Shown here: piece by piece, positions 47,270 to 59,870 of the stretch | Numbering within the stretch: the first letter of the stretch is position 1 | Layout of the letters: the number at the start of each line of letters is the position of its first letter | Assembly: GCF_932526225.1 (NCBI RefSeq) | Contig: NC_064039.1 | Coordinates: 3,549,001-3,609,000 of the forward strand | Direction of reading: 5' to 3' | DNA length: 60,000 nucleotides | Source of the DNA: Nematostella vectensis | Taxonomy: Eukaryota; Cnidaria; Anthozoa; Actiniaria; Edwardsiidae | Made by a program: the position numbers and the translations under genes | The notes under the pieces: generated by a model | Database searches by the model: none | What the model was told of the DNA's origin: nothing | What the model saw: the letters and a program-made list of their open reading frames with translations, nothing else

Positions 47270-48277
47270 TTAACCCATTGACTCCTGGCTTTTTTGGAGC
47301 TGAATTTACAAAAAACAGACTGAAAACAGATACCTCCCCCCCTATTCTGAGTTTTATACAGCCCGTCAAAGTCAAACACAGCTGCACCTAGTCAGCGGTA
47401 TCCAAGCTTTCCAACAGTGCTTTGCGGTCCCCACTTTTAATCCCTCGTCGATGTGCTGAAGCCAGCACAAGTTGATGGTTGCTTGTATTTTTCATCAAAA
47501 ATACAGCTATGAGCATATTAGGGGAGTGTCTCAGGACATCATGAAGTCTTTTGGGGCATAATTGAGTGCTTTGCTTATGGATATTTGCAAGCAAAGGTGG
47601 ATTCATGATGATTTTTTCTTGTTTGGCTTTGCCCGTATGAGAAAATAATTTTCTAATGAATCACCACAGCTCTCCTAAATGCTGTCTTTTCTGAAACCAA
47701 ATTGATTCCAAAATTGTTTACACTGCTATTCTGGGTCTGTATGGCCTGGAATTGATTCGTTTGGCTTCGGGGTGAAAAGACTTATAAAAAACCATCTGAC
47801 TTTGGGGAGAGGAGTGTTGACTGGCCCTCCCCTCGTGAATTTTCCCCTGTATCTCCCAGAATGCTTTGCAATACGTAAACATATTTTCGTGGTTGTACAA
47901 TCCTTCAAGGAATGGGCATTGTGTTTTGAGGCCAAGGAAATGTACCTGGAGGATCAGAATAAAGGTATCTATTTGTGTCTTGAGCTGTGTTTGCTGATCT
48001 CTCTCCCTTGTGTGGTATTTTGAGCGTTTTATTGAGAGGGGTGATTCTGTTTTTCTCTCCTTGTTCGATTTGAGATTTGTCAAAGAACCTGTGCTATTAT
48101 TTGGCTTAAGAGTAGATGCCAACACCTTGGTTGGATGCATATCTGCAAGACCATTTATCCCTTAGACTGATGCCTGAGTATCTTCATCTTGTTGTGTTTA
48201 TTTTGAATTTATGAATTTTTTGGGTTGTGGGTACTTCCCAAAGCCGGTACAGGCCGGTTCAGGGGTCAATGTGTTAA
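47270..48277. mobile_element. 1-kb TTAA-bounded element, unclassified
   Basis: TTAACCCATTGACTCCTGG at the left and GGGGTCAATGTGTTAA at the right give imperfect inverted ends beginning at TTAA. Minus-strand frames at 47718-48140 (140 codons) and 47388-47606 (72 codons) may be remnants of a protein, but no transposase motif was recognised. TTAA boundaries are typical of piggyBac and Kolobok groups. Confidence 0.5.
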
Positions 48278-51200
48278 AAAAATTGTTGGTCAAAACTCAG
48301 AGAATGTCTCGGCCTTCAGCCTCGGTCAGTTATTTCGAGACCTCGGTCACGGTATAGCACGATACGGACCGACCCTTAGCTGGTAAATAACAAATATATC
48401 TACGGCACTTGTTATATGTTTTGTTATGTATTTACTACAATACAATTTGCTACGATAATGTTAATGGACGCCAGAAAAATCTACTTGTTGCAGACTTATA
48501 TGATCTCTTTCTAACTGATTAAATGTTTAATTATATAATGAATTATTTTTACTTATATAATAAATAATTTTATCAATCTATTGTAATCATAATTCTTTTT
48601 TAGAAATCTAGTCCTACATTTTTTTAATGTTTTAATTATGCTAGTTCATCATTGACATAAATAATGCTTTTGATCACCTTTCCTTTCGCAAGCAGAAATA
48701 GGTCATGTATTTTCAGACTTCCAGGTTTGGTTTTGCTGTGGTTTTGTAACCGATAACTGATTTCGAACTGTTAGAGCTAGCCAAAAATAATAGTAACAAC
48801 CGAGCCAAAATAAATATTCTCACAGATCACACATTCGAAAATTGTATTTTCTAAAATAACATGTAAACGCTGTCGACGATTGTTTCCCCAGTCCGAAGAA
48901 ATACCAATAATATAGACTATGGTGGACTTTATAACAATTCCACTTACTTTTTCGAGTATTCAGATAAAAAGCCATCGACATAACGGTGAAGTCCTGCAGT
49001 TTTTAGACATTGAGCTTGTAGAAATGGAAATCATCCATTGAATTAGCAGGATTAGAGTCAACTAAGCGGGACATGAATGGCCATTTCCGTAATCAAGCTA
49101 TTTGCTATCGGCACCTGCGCTCGGGAAATTCGAGAAAAAATATGGTGAGAGTGAGCTCGTGATGTTATTAAATGCTACAAAATGCATTTTGCAAATTATA
49201 TATTAATTTTATATTCATTTAATTTAACTTCAAAGTTAAATTAAATCCCAATATTAGTATAACCATTTATGAAAAAAATATAACATAGCTGTCAAATCAC
49301 CCGCATAAGACGGGATCACAAAATGTTGGACGCCATCACAATCCGGACAACGTGGAAACTAAGTTTTTACGAGTGTTAAATTAACATCGATTTTTGCACT
49401 AATTTTCAAAAGAGTAAGAATTTTGACAGATAATTTTATTAGGAATTCGACTTGGAATCTAGAAATGCGTATGCGAATACTGTACTAAAGATACAATATT
49501 AAATTATTCTAAAATGCACAAAGTGGAAAGGTGTATTCCTTTTTTTAGTAACTCGACTAATCTTTGATCAAAGTATTGAAAGATTTAAGGTCCAAGTATT
49601 AAAAGAGCTCATTGGCGAACTCTTTGACCTGGGAAAGATTTTCAAGTGCGGCTGTTTTGAGGTGCTAGTCTAATTTCCGCATTTAAAGATTGGGAGAATA
49701 TTTGTTTTGGTCAATAAACGGGCTTTCATTCATGTGCCATTCCATCTAAATCTGTTAGTCGGCCGCCATTTTGTCCTCCTAGCAAAATACTAAGTGTGGG
49801 ATAGCATCCCATTTCCATTGGCTAATTTGGGACGTGGAGATAAGTCTAACGGTTATGCCAGGCCTCAGGTTGCTTAAGCAACCAATAACTTAGAAACAAG
49901 AAGAAATATAACAGATATAACAGAACTTTCGATGCCATAATTTTACGAATGCATTTTGTTTGTTCATTGTCTTTTAAATACCCTGGTTGGCGAGTTTAAG
50001 ACTGTATGCGGAAATCACTCGGGCTTATGATTCTGTTGCTTACTTGCCGTCTTTGGACCCAGTCTTATACTCGGTATTGGTTACATATAACACCCTACTT
50101 ACTAGTTTTTAAAAGTCGTTTGAGAGTTTAAAGTGTCCTTTCCCTCGTTTCGAGAACTGCTTCTAGAGATAACACCAATGTAGTATCATGCGCATTGTAA
50201 GTTCTAAGACAGCTCGACGTAAATTTGTAATAAATAGGAGCTTAAGCAATTAACCCGTCGCTTTTTGTCTTAAATCAGTTTCGGAAATAAGACATTGATC
50301 CTCAGGCCGCGGAAGATAGGTCTGCGTGCCTTGATCCTGTGCGGATGCGGCGATTTGAGTGTGCGGAAACACGGCTATTCATCCCTAGGACTCCTATATT
50401 AACTTGTTTTATGAACAATCTGGTTATTTTAATGGCGTGCTGAGTTCGATCCTGCTAAAAGTCCCACTCATCTCGCCGAGGTGATTCAGCTGTGAGCAGT
50501 GGGCCGTATTTATGAAAATAAAACGCTCCAAGTTCCATAACTGGCTTAATCGATTACTTCAATTAGTGCCGTATAGAAAATGAACAATCGCATTCATGGG
50601 AGCATGACGACAGGGGAAAAAGACTGAAAATGTGTAGATTCATGAATTCCGGAAAAAGTTCCCTCTTTTGACACTCCTATCGGAGTCCTATCGGAGTCTT
50701 TTTGATGTTATTTTCCTTATAGCCAACCTTTCGAAATCAATCGTTATCAACACAAAACCCATATTTTTTAAATATAAAACCCGTATTGTGTATATTCCTT
50801 GAGTTTTTTAAATAAAGAAAAATAAGAAACTAACCTGTTAAAGGTGTTTTTAACGAGGTTTTTTACTTCCCTAAAAATATCAGATGCTGTGGTTAGAATA
50901 AACAGAAGTAAAACCGCGACACAAATCTGGTCGTTACTTCGCGTATTTATAGCAATGAGGCAATCTCGCATTCATGCGGGATTAGAAAAACAAAAAGAAA
51001 GCAAAACAAGATAACAATGAATTAAACGAAAAATGTGAAAAAGGTCAAGGACATTTGCCGCCTCTATATCTTGAAAAGAATGAAATGTGGGTTCGAGACG
51101 TCGTCATGGGGTGATTACACTTTTGAGGTTCAAGCATTATTGACGAGTTGGCTGGTTCATACTGAAGTTAATCTCAAAGGCTGTTTAATTAACCGCCGCA

Positions 51201-54200
51201 CACCACCCGCCATGGAAAATCCCGACATACTTTGCAAAACGAGACGAAAATAGCTTGACAATACAAGGGCACTAGGAATTGTGTTTGTCAGCTTAAACGT
51301 CTGCGAGTTGCTATTTTTTACATGCGAAGTTATATCGAAGCACACTCATTCATTCAGCACATTCAACCGTTACTTGACACGACGGCTAGTCGAGTCTGAT
51401 GTGGTAGTACAGAGGGACCTATTAGTTCCTGCTTGAGATTGTGCGGCCTTGAGTTATCGATTAAAACATAACAATTACAAAACAGGAGAAACAGCCTGTG
51501 TGAAAAGAGCTCGTAGGTAAACTCGTAGCGGTCGGTGGTACACGTACACGAGCTGATCTAGATAAAAAAAAATAGTGGACTCCTATTTATGTCATCTTTA
51601 AGTGTCATTGTGTGTTATTTTTCTTACAACACTTTGAACGATTGAGCTATTGAATCTTGCATGACAACAAGTTCAGTAACGATTCACTATGTTGTCAAAC
51701 GTATGCCCGAAAGTAGAGTGTAATCTTTATGGAAAAAGGGTTTATCAAAATAAAATAGTGTTTTTTAGATCTATATTTTAAACGAAGGCTTTGATGGTAT
51801 TACCCAATATTGGAGTATGTAAGACCTGTTAGGCCACGCTGCAAGTCTAGTCCTTTCCACGGAAAATCATCGACAAAGAAATATATTATTGTTAATTGAG
51901 CCGTCTTTTGCGCAAGAAGTAGAAAGCGCTTGTTCTTGACCAAATTGCGCTGTCAAATGCTTAATTGTCCAAAGAATTATCACCGAGGTTTTTTTTTATT
52001 TATGAGTCAGTGGGCTCCCACAATGAGAGCACCTTGAAGGGATACTGTCTGGGAGACATGTGAAACAGTGCGGGATAATTCAACCGAGCAAATCGCACTG
52101 CAGAAAAACTCATAATTCCATCATTTCCCTCTAGAACTCACCGTTGTCAAATTGATGCAGTCTCTTTTAATCTTATTTCTCCCTTGTAGTCGCCAGCTGT
52201 TATATATATTGCGCACTAGTTTTGTGGGTTATATTTTGTCACATTTGTGTACATCTTCAATAACCCGTTTCAACCCTCACTACATCAAAAACTTTCCCAA
52301 AAGCCGCCGAACTGTTCCGGGTCCTTGATTAAAACCCTGATGTTGTTTCAAAATATTTTCTCATGGGGCGGATTTTAACGACTTATTAAAGGTTTTCATT
52401 AGAAAGATAAGACATACCTGCTTTCCTAGAACTTGAACTTTTAAAGCTTGAGAAAGTTGCACTTGCACTGACGCATTTTCTGATTTTGTTATCGCGTGAG
52501 GCAAACTGTATACTCAACATCCTCTCGCATTATGGTTTCGCGTTGTTTTACGCTCTTTTTATTGCACTTTCACACTACCACCGTTGTCACCGTAGCTCGG
52601 CTGATGGGACCATAAAAACAATATCCAAGTTTCCAAAGCGAATCACTCCTTTTTAGCCAAGCTGTTAACAAACACAACGCTGTAATCCGTTACCGACAAG
52701 CAAACAAACGCCTGCGTGAATGTGATGTTGCACGTTTATCTGGCGTGTAGAGTAATAGCTTGTTTTCCCAGTATCCAGGAGCGAGGGAAAGCATCGATGC
52801 GGGTGGGGGTTCGTTTTGCCATTGTCTTGCTAAATGAAGGGCAATTTTTTAATAAACTTTGAAAATAACATGTCTGAGTCATTTCTTGCCAACACTGGAC
52901 AAATAATCACGTAGACTTGTATTTCTCATCAATCCGATATTATAGTTCACTTAGTTTATTTCCCAAACATATATCTCTTATCGGGGGTATTAATTAATTT
53001 ATTTATTGCTTGCCTCCACTGTTTTAATAAACCGCTCTATATTTTCCCGTTTTTCATTAAGTCGAGTTGTTTCTAGAATGATTATGTCGCGATGGTATCC
53101 CCTTCCTTGATATTAAACAATGTAAGTACACATAGATTAAAGTCCAAGACCATGTTCGCTTGCAAAAGTAAGTCCATTTAAATTTCTCTCTTAAACTTGA
53201 CAAGAGGTTTGTGAAAAAAAAACAATGGAAACCGCAACAATTACGACGGGACAAACGGAGTCAGAACTTTAAATAAACGCAGTGTCACTAAAATAGCGAT
53301 TTTATAGTGTATACATGGACAACGAAAATTATTCAATTCTGACAAAATTCAATTCAGAATCGCTTGCCCTTTCTTAACAAATATAGAACACTTTGACCTC
53401 CTAAGGCTGACAAATTACTGTGATATTTGAATAAATTAAAACCTGTGGGACATTTGACCACTGCATTAAAGAAAGACGATAAAGAAGAAATCTCTTGCAT
53501 TTTTCCAGATTTCTGGCATTCGTGTTCTTTTCTTTTGTTAGATAGCCCAGGCTCACTTATTTAGAAGGTCTATATTGCAGAGTTTGTATGAGCGAACTTG
53601 AGCTTGTCGTCAACTTGTTTTACGGTTGAACCGTCTGCTGCTGCTGCTCAAACCAACCACAAGTTGCCATTCCAAGCTGTTTTAGCCGCTGCAAATCCTT
53701 CCCGTCACCTCCTGTAAATGAAATAGACATGGTTGCAAACCCTGACAAACCTGACGAATCGACCGATGGTTTCAAAATCCAACCATGCATGGCAAAATAA
53801 ACCTCGCAGAATTATAGCACACATGCTTATCTTTCCAACTGGGGTCTTTAATTCGGAAATTTGTTCTAGGAAAACAATAGATCCCAGGCCACAATGCATA
53901 CCTGTTGGGGTGGGGTGGGTCGCTGTAAAAAGTTGTAAAAAGCTCTTTTTTCTCTTGCGTTCTTGATTAGTGTCGGAGTATTTGCAGCTCCATTAGACCA
54001 TCACCAACTCTATCAAGCTTGTTGGGGTGAATGACTTGTCGTGCCATGGGTTGCCGACTGTAATTGCCACATTTCCTAATAAGCGTCTTAAGCTGCGATA
54101 ACCTACAACAACCAAATTTGGCATGGTGAATAACCATAGGAGAAAAACATGATCTGCATAGTCTGTTGCCATGGAAGCTGCAAATGTCAATATATTTGCA

Positions 54201-54287
54201 TATTGATTAGCTAAAAACTTTGAAAAACTTATAGTCTAAATTGCTGTTCTAAGAACATATTTTATTCATTGTCAAAATCCCCATAAT
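48278..54287. other. Six-kilobase gene-poor stretch
   Basis: No exon, RNA gene or sizeable repeat was recognised. There is a (CTG)n run near 53634-53647, and CCAAT-type boxes near 49814. The small frames at 50768-51345 and 53705-54190 have no domain. Confidence 0.35.
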
Positions 54288-54404
54288 AAATAGCCTTTGC
54301 ATCTGGTCCATCGACCCCGTAACCATGACAGCGGTTACCGTGGTAACATACAAAATTCTATATTTCACTAAAATTAATAGCTGGACCAGGTGCGAAGGCT
54401 ATTT
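54288..54404. mobile_element. 117-bp palindromic MITE carrying an X-box-like centre
   Basis: The ends AAATAGCCTTTGCATCTGG and the reverse complement in CCAGGTGCGAAGGCTATTT differ at two positions. At 54334-54347 lies GTTACCGTGGTAAC, a perfect palindrome that fits the RFX X-box consensus. Confidence 0.75.
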
Positions 54405-54944
54405 CATATCTGTGTAATGTCAATAAACAAATATATGCCTTAAGATTTCCCAATTTTTTTCCCCATTTTCACTTTAATGATTCTAGCTAATTAAAATCCA
54501 AATTTATGCAATTAAACGAGTATCCATGGCAACAACAATTTTACCTGTTGTAAGTTACCACGATGTACCACTATGCCAAGCTTTATTGAATTACCATGTA
54601 TACTTCGCGAGATATTGAAGAAAATCGTTTTCTTCCGCGTACAAGCCCATAAACAAGCCTTAATTAGCCTATAGTAAGGGGATTTTTTATGGCAGTTAGT
54701 AGATTGATTAAAATAGATTATAAAAGAATTTGTTCGAATGGCTTGAAATGAAAATGAGATGAAAGCGATTAAAATGTTACTCAAAAAACAATTTTTTTCG
54801 TGGCTTTTAACCAGATGAAAAAAAAACACAACTCTCTCTGGCTCTCTCTATTCAAAATATATAACGTCTAGACATTTACTTATTTAATAGAAGCCGCGTT
54901 TCCACTTAGACAGGAGAATATTCTCATGTCGCACACCGCCTTGG

Positions 54945-57067
54945 CTTGAGTCGTATATAATCATCATCTTAAAGGGGGGAGTAGACTGCACGTGTGTGTG
55001 GAGGGGGAAGGTAGCCCCCGTATTATGGCTTGAGTCGTATATATAATCCTCATCCTAAAAGAGGGGAGGAGACTGCACGTGTGTGTGGAGGGGGAAGGGA
55101 GCCCCCATATTATGGCTTGAGTCTTATATAATCCTCATCTTAAAAGAGGGGAGTAGACTGCACGTGTGTGTAGAGGGGGAAAGGAGCCCCCATATTATGG
55201 CTTGAGTCTTATATATAATCCTCATCTTAAAAGAGGGGAGGAGACTGCACGTGTGTGTGGAGGGGGGAGGTAGCCCCCATATTATGGCTTGAGTCGTATA
55301 TAATCCTCATCCTAAAAGGGGGGAGTAGACTGCACGTGTTTGTGGAGGGGGAGGGAGCCCCCGTATTATGGCTTGAGTCGTATATATAATCCTCATCCTA
55401 AAAGGGGGGAGTAGACTGCACGTGTGTGTGGAGGGGGGAGGTAGCCCCCGTATTATGGCTTGAGTCGTATATATAATCCTCATCCTAAAAGGGGGGAGTA
55501 GACTGCACGTGTGTGTGGAGGGGGAGGGAGCCCCCATATTATGGCTTGAGTCTTATATATAATCCTCATCTTAAAAGGGGGGAGTAGACTGGACGTGTGT
55601 GTGGAGGGGGAGGGAGCCCCCGTATTATGGCTTGAGTCTTATATTGAGGGGGAGGGAGCCCCCGTATTATGGCTTGAGTCTTATATATAATCCTCATCTT
55701 AAAAGAGGGGAGTAGACTGCACGTGTGTGTGGAGGGGGAGGGAGCCCCCATATTATGGCTTGAGTCGTATATATAATCCTCATCCTAAAAGGGGGGAGTA
55801 GACTGCACGTGTGTGTGAAGGGGAGAGGGAGCCCCCATATTATGGCTTGAGTCTTATATAATCCTCATCTTAAAAGGGGGGAGTAGACTGCACGTGTGTG
55901 TGGAGGGGGAGGGAGCCCCCATATTATGGCTTGAGTCGTATATAATCCTCAACTTAAAAGGGGGGAGTAGACTGCACGTGTGTGTGGAGGGGGAGGGAGC
56001 TCCCATATTATGGCTTGAGTCGTATATAATCCTCATCTTAAAAGGGGGGAGTAGACTGCACGTGTGTGTGGAGGGGGGAGGTAGCGCCCATATTATGGCT
56101 CGAGTCTTATATATAATCCTCATCTTAAAAGGAGGGAGTAGACTGCACGTGTGTGTGGAGGGGGAGGGAGCCCCCATATTATGGCTTGAGTCGTATATAA
56201 TCCTCATCTTAAAAGGGGGGAGTAGACTGCACGTGTGTGTGGAGGGGGAGGGAGCCCCCATATTATGGCTTGAGTCGTATATAATCCTCATCTTAAAAGG
56301 GGGGAGTAGACTGCACGTGTTTGTGGAGGGGGAGGGAGCCCCCGTATTATGGCTTGAGTCGTATATAATCCTCATCCTAAAAGGGGGGAGTAGACTGCAC
56401 GTGTTTGTGGAGGGGGAGGGAGCCCCCATATTATGGCTTGAGTCGTATATAATCCTCATCTTAAAGGGGGGAGTAGACTGCACGTGTTTGTGGAGGGGGA
56501 GGGAGCTCCCATATTATGGCTTGAGTCGTATATAATCCTCATCTTAAAAGGGGGGAGTAGACTGCACGTGTGTGGAGGAGGGAGGTAGCCCTCATATTAT
56601 GTCTTGAGTCGTATATATATAATCCTCATCTTAAAAGGGGGGAGTAGACTGCACGTGTGTGTGGAGGGGGGAGGTAGCCCCCATATTATGGCTTGAGTCT
56701 TATATATAATCCTCATCCTAAAAGGGGGGAGTAGATTGCACGTGTGTGTGGAGGGGAAGGGAGCCCCCATATTATGGCTTGAGTCGTATATATATAATCC
56801 TCATCTTAAAAGGGGGAAGTAGACTGCACGTGTGTGTGGAGGGGGAGGGAGCCCCCATATTATGGCTTGAGTCGTATATAATCCTCATCTTAAAAGGGGG
56901 AGTAGACTGCACGTGTGTGTGGAGGGGAAGGGAGCCCCCATATTATGGCTTGAGTCGTATATATATAATCCTCATCTTAAAAGGGGGGAGTAGACTGCAC
57001 GTGTGTGTGGAGGGGGAGGGAGCCCCCGTATTATTGCTTGAGTCGTATATAATCCTCATCTTAAAAG
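54945..57067. repeat. 83-88 bp minisatellite, about 24 copies, one E-box per unit
   Basis: Each unit has GGAGTAGACTGCACGTGTGT, GGAGGGGGAGGGAGCCCCCA and TATTATGGCTTGAGTCGTAT, then ATAATCCTCATCTTAAAAG. CACGTG is kept in nearly every unit; the one at about 55590 has GACGTG, and a truncated unit lies near 55645. Unit length varies mainly through TATATA and G-run length. Long open frames on both strands (up to about 213 codons) are artefacts. Confidence 0.98.
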
Positions 57068-57103
57068 TTATTCCCGGTCTGATGCACGGCTTTGTTGCTT
57101 CTG

Positions 57104-57236
57104 AGGCTAAGTTCAAACATCGTATTATCCATGAGCCGTATTTAATGCAAATGAATCGGATTGATTGTTTCATCTTCATTTGCATGCATTTGCATTGAAT
57201 ACGGCTTACGGATAACACGACGTTTGAACTTAGCCT
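57104..57236. mobile_element. Palindromic MITE with ATGCAAAT octamers, copy 2
   Basis: AGGCTAAGTTCAAACATCGT at the left faces ACGACGTTTGAACTTAGCCT at the right. The arms contain TTAATGCAAATGAA and TTCATTTGCATGCATTTGCATTGAA-type sequence, shown here in part. Arms are over 50 bp. It directly follows the minisatellite. Confidence 0.85.
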
Positions 57237-57359
57237 AATGCTTAAATATTGCCTTCTATTTCGAAACAGTTGTAATTTTACCTTATTGTTCTCCTTGATA
57301 AACTAATGGAATCCCATCTCAATTGAAAAGCACCGAGAGCCTTTAGAGAGTGAAAGCCT

Positions 57360-57505
57360 ATTAGATTGTTTTCAAGTGTTTAGGATGCAATGAGGTGGTC
57401 CGAAAGGCCCTACTGGATTGTTTTCAAGTGTTCACGGTATGATGTGCTGTCCTAGAGAGCAAATGAAGCATATAATGGACTGTTTTAAAGTGTTTACGGC
57501 ACCTG
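57360..57505. repeat. Imperfect tandem repeat around ATTGTTTTCAAGTGTT
   Basis: Three diverged units, each beginning near GGATTGTTTTCAAGTGTT (57365, 57415, 57478), lie in otherwise unremarkable sequence. Confidence 0.6.
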
Positions 57506-57902
57506 TGATAGTCCAAACATTAGTGGAATCTCTCTGTCACGAATATATTCAAAAAGTTTATTCTATACCTTGTTACAACTTAAAAAAAGTCCCAGTAAAG
57601 CCACTGCTTTTCCGATAGCCTAAACGGAATCGGGCGCTCTTTTTTTGTACCTTAATCAAAAGCCACAAACGAGACAGTCGACAAAACAGCAACATAACTT
57701 GGAGGCCTGTGATTGCCTTCTTTTGACAAATGGGGTACTTCATTAGCTTTTTAGATATATTTTTACCAACTGTCTGGCTTTAGAATCCTTTTTTGCGGGA
57801 GCTTGCCTTTGCTTGTACTTAGAGTGCGATTAGGCTCGTTGAAATACTATTATTATTACTTGGATAACCAATATTCGCAATACGCACTTTCTATTCCCAT
57901 TT

Positions 57903-58089
57903 CAGAGCCGTAGCAGGCCTCGAAAGATCGGGGGACACAATACAGAACCATTAAGAAAATATTGGGTGGGGGGGGGGGGGGGCACAGCCACGCCCCTACA
58001 GGTCATTTCCTTATATTGTTAAAAATATATTTGGGGGGTGGGGGGTGGGGGCAAGTGCCCCCAGTGGCCCACCCCCTGCTACGGCCCTG
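57903..58089. mobile_element. MITE of the CAGRGCCGTAGCAGG family, most complete copy
   Basis: The ends are CAGAGCCGTAGCAGGCCTCG and CCCCCTGCTACGGCCCTG. CATTT directly flanks both sides, a perfect 5-bp target duplication. The core has two G-rich blocks. Confidence 0.9.
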
Positions 58090-58692
58090 CATTTACCCAC
58101 CCATCTACTCTAAAGAGGATTAGATTTTGGCTTTTTCATGTAGTATTTGTCGTTTTTTAGATTGTTTTTTTCAGTTGTTGAGATCGCAAAAAGCTTGAAC
58201 ACATAGTCTTGTCTAAATTGCAGCGGGTTTTCCCCGCAATATTTTATTCCCCACTTCCGTGGAGAAAAACAACAATATCAAAGCAAAAATTGGTTATAAA
58301 TATGGAGCACCAAAGGAACGGAAAAGAAAAAATATATCTATTTTTTTTAGATAAGATATTGAAGAAGAAAAAATTACATATATAAAACCGAAAATATTTC
58401 TCCAGTCGGTGAAGAAGTAACATTTTTTTATAGTTTTTTTAAGACCGACGCCAGAGCACCATTTTTTTTTATTATTGTGGAGTCTACATAAAAGTTAGAC
58501 TTGCCACGTACAAAGCTGTGTAAATGTTAACAGAGATAAAATTAATACACTAATAATAGTCTAGGCAAGTCACTACGGCTAAACATCTAGAGGATCTTGA
58601 CGAATTTGCAGCTACATATTCTAGTAAGTGCGCCAGCTAGAAAAGAATATGTTGGTTAATTAATGCTACTTGGAGATGACGCTACTTATTAA
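58090..58692. other. Intergenic, no feature recognised
   Basis: A/T-rich sequence between the MITE and the 53-bp minisatellite. No exon was recognised. Confidence 0.4.
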
Positions 58693-59222
58693 AGATGGCG
58701 AAAGGCGAGGGGAATGGTTCTACCAGGTTTATAAGGGACCTTGAAAGATTACGGAAAGCGAGTGGAATGGTACTACCAGGTTGATAAGATACCTTTAAAG
58801 ATTACGGAAAGCGAGTGGAATGGTACTACCAGGTTAACAGATTACGGAAAGCGAGTGGAATGGTACTACCAGGTTAGTAAGATACCTTTAAAGATTACGG
58901 AAAGCGAGTGGAATGGTACTACCAGGTTGATAAGATACCTTTAAAGATTACGGAAAGCGAGTGGAATGGTACTACCAGGTTAGTAAGATACCTTTAAAGA
59001 TTACGGAAAGCGAGTGGAATGGTACTACCAGGTTAGTAAGATACCTTTAAAGATTACGGAAAGCGAGTGGAATGGTACTACCAGGTTAGTAAGATACCTT
59101 TAAAGATTACGGAAAGCGAGTGAAATGGTACTACCAGGTTGATAAGATACCTTTAAAGATTACGGAAAGCGAGTGGAATGGTACTACCAGGTTTATAAGA
59201 TACCTTAAAGGATTTCGGGAAG
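58693..59222. repeat. 53-bp minisatellite, 9 good copies plus diverged ends
   Basis: The unit contains ATTACGGAAAGCGAGTGGAA, TGGTACTACCAGGTT and GATAAGATACCTTTAAAG. One internal unit (near 58830) lacks 16 bp. The terminal units are diverged, as expected for old array edges. Confidence 0.97.
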
Positions 59223-59519
59223 CGAATAGGTACTTCTAGATTAAAGCTTGAAGATGACAAGAAGCTAGCGTGAATCTTGTGACGCACAGAATTGTGCTCT
59301 TCTCTTCTATGAGAAGTCCATATCAGTGAATCTTGTTTTAAAAACTGTCGTTTTTCGAGCTTGCTCGGTCATTTCCTTATTAGGCCTTATATACCATATT
59401 TTGTAGTCCGCTTCAATCGTTTTTATCTCTTTTTTATCGCTCTAGGGCTTTGTAAATCGAGAATTTTCACGTAAACTTGCAGGAATTTGTGTTTACTACA
59501 ATTTTGCTGGCAGTGCCAG

Positions 59520-59870
59520 CACCGAATAACGTATGCGCATGCGCGTGTTCTGGCAAAAACAATCACAATCGTAGTGTTGACTCGTTCGAGTAAAGGTACG
59601 AAAGGATGACTTCAGTCGTTGTTTTGGCTTACTGTTCGGCATTAAATCCATACTGTACAAAAGATGACATATTTGTTTGATAATGAGGGAGTCATAAAGA
59701 AAATTATAGCCTTAGGTTTGGCGGCATTCGTCGAAATGTGACAGCCGCCGGTAAAACGCCGCCATTTCAAAACAAAAAGGCTAGTTTGACCGCGCGGTAC
59801 TGGAACTAGTCTTGCGTTTTTCAGCCAATGTTTCAGCACTGTCGCTGGCAGCCATCTTGGAAATGGAGCC
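59520..59870 (-). promoter_or_regulatory. Candidate TATA-less promoter with NRF1- and YY1-like motifs
   Basis: TATGCGCATGCGCGTG near 59530 matches the NRF1 palindrome TGCGCATGCGC. GCCATCTTGG at 59851-59860 is a YY1-like site in minus orientation, overlapping a start codon. A second ATGGCGGCG, also on the minus strand, is at about 59763. The area is CpG-richer than its surroundings. Confidence 0.4.
59781..59855 (-). CDS. Candidate first coding exon at the right edge, unrecognised
   Basis: ATG 59855 sits in CCAAGATGGCTGCC, a strong start context coinciding with the YY1-like motif. The frame reads MAASDSAETLAEKRKTSSST and reaches a TAG at 59781-59783, with a donor-like GTACCG before it. It resembles a typical metazoan first exon, but no downstream exon was found on the minus strand and the product is unknown. 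Confidence 0.25.
   Translation of the reverse strand: MAASDSAETLAEKRKTSSSTARSN

Noticed and set aside
55854-56535. ORFs of 209 and 213 codons on both strands
   Set aside because: They run through the E-box minisatellite; the protein repeats mirror the DNA unit.
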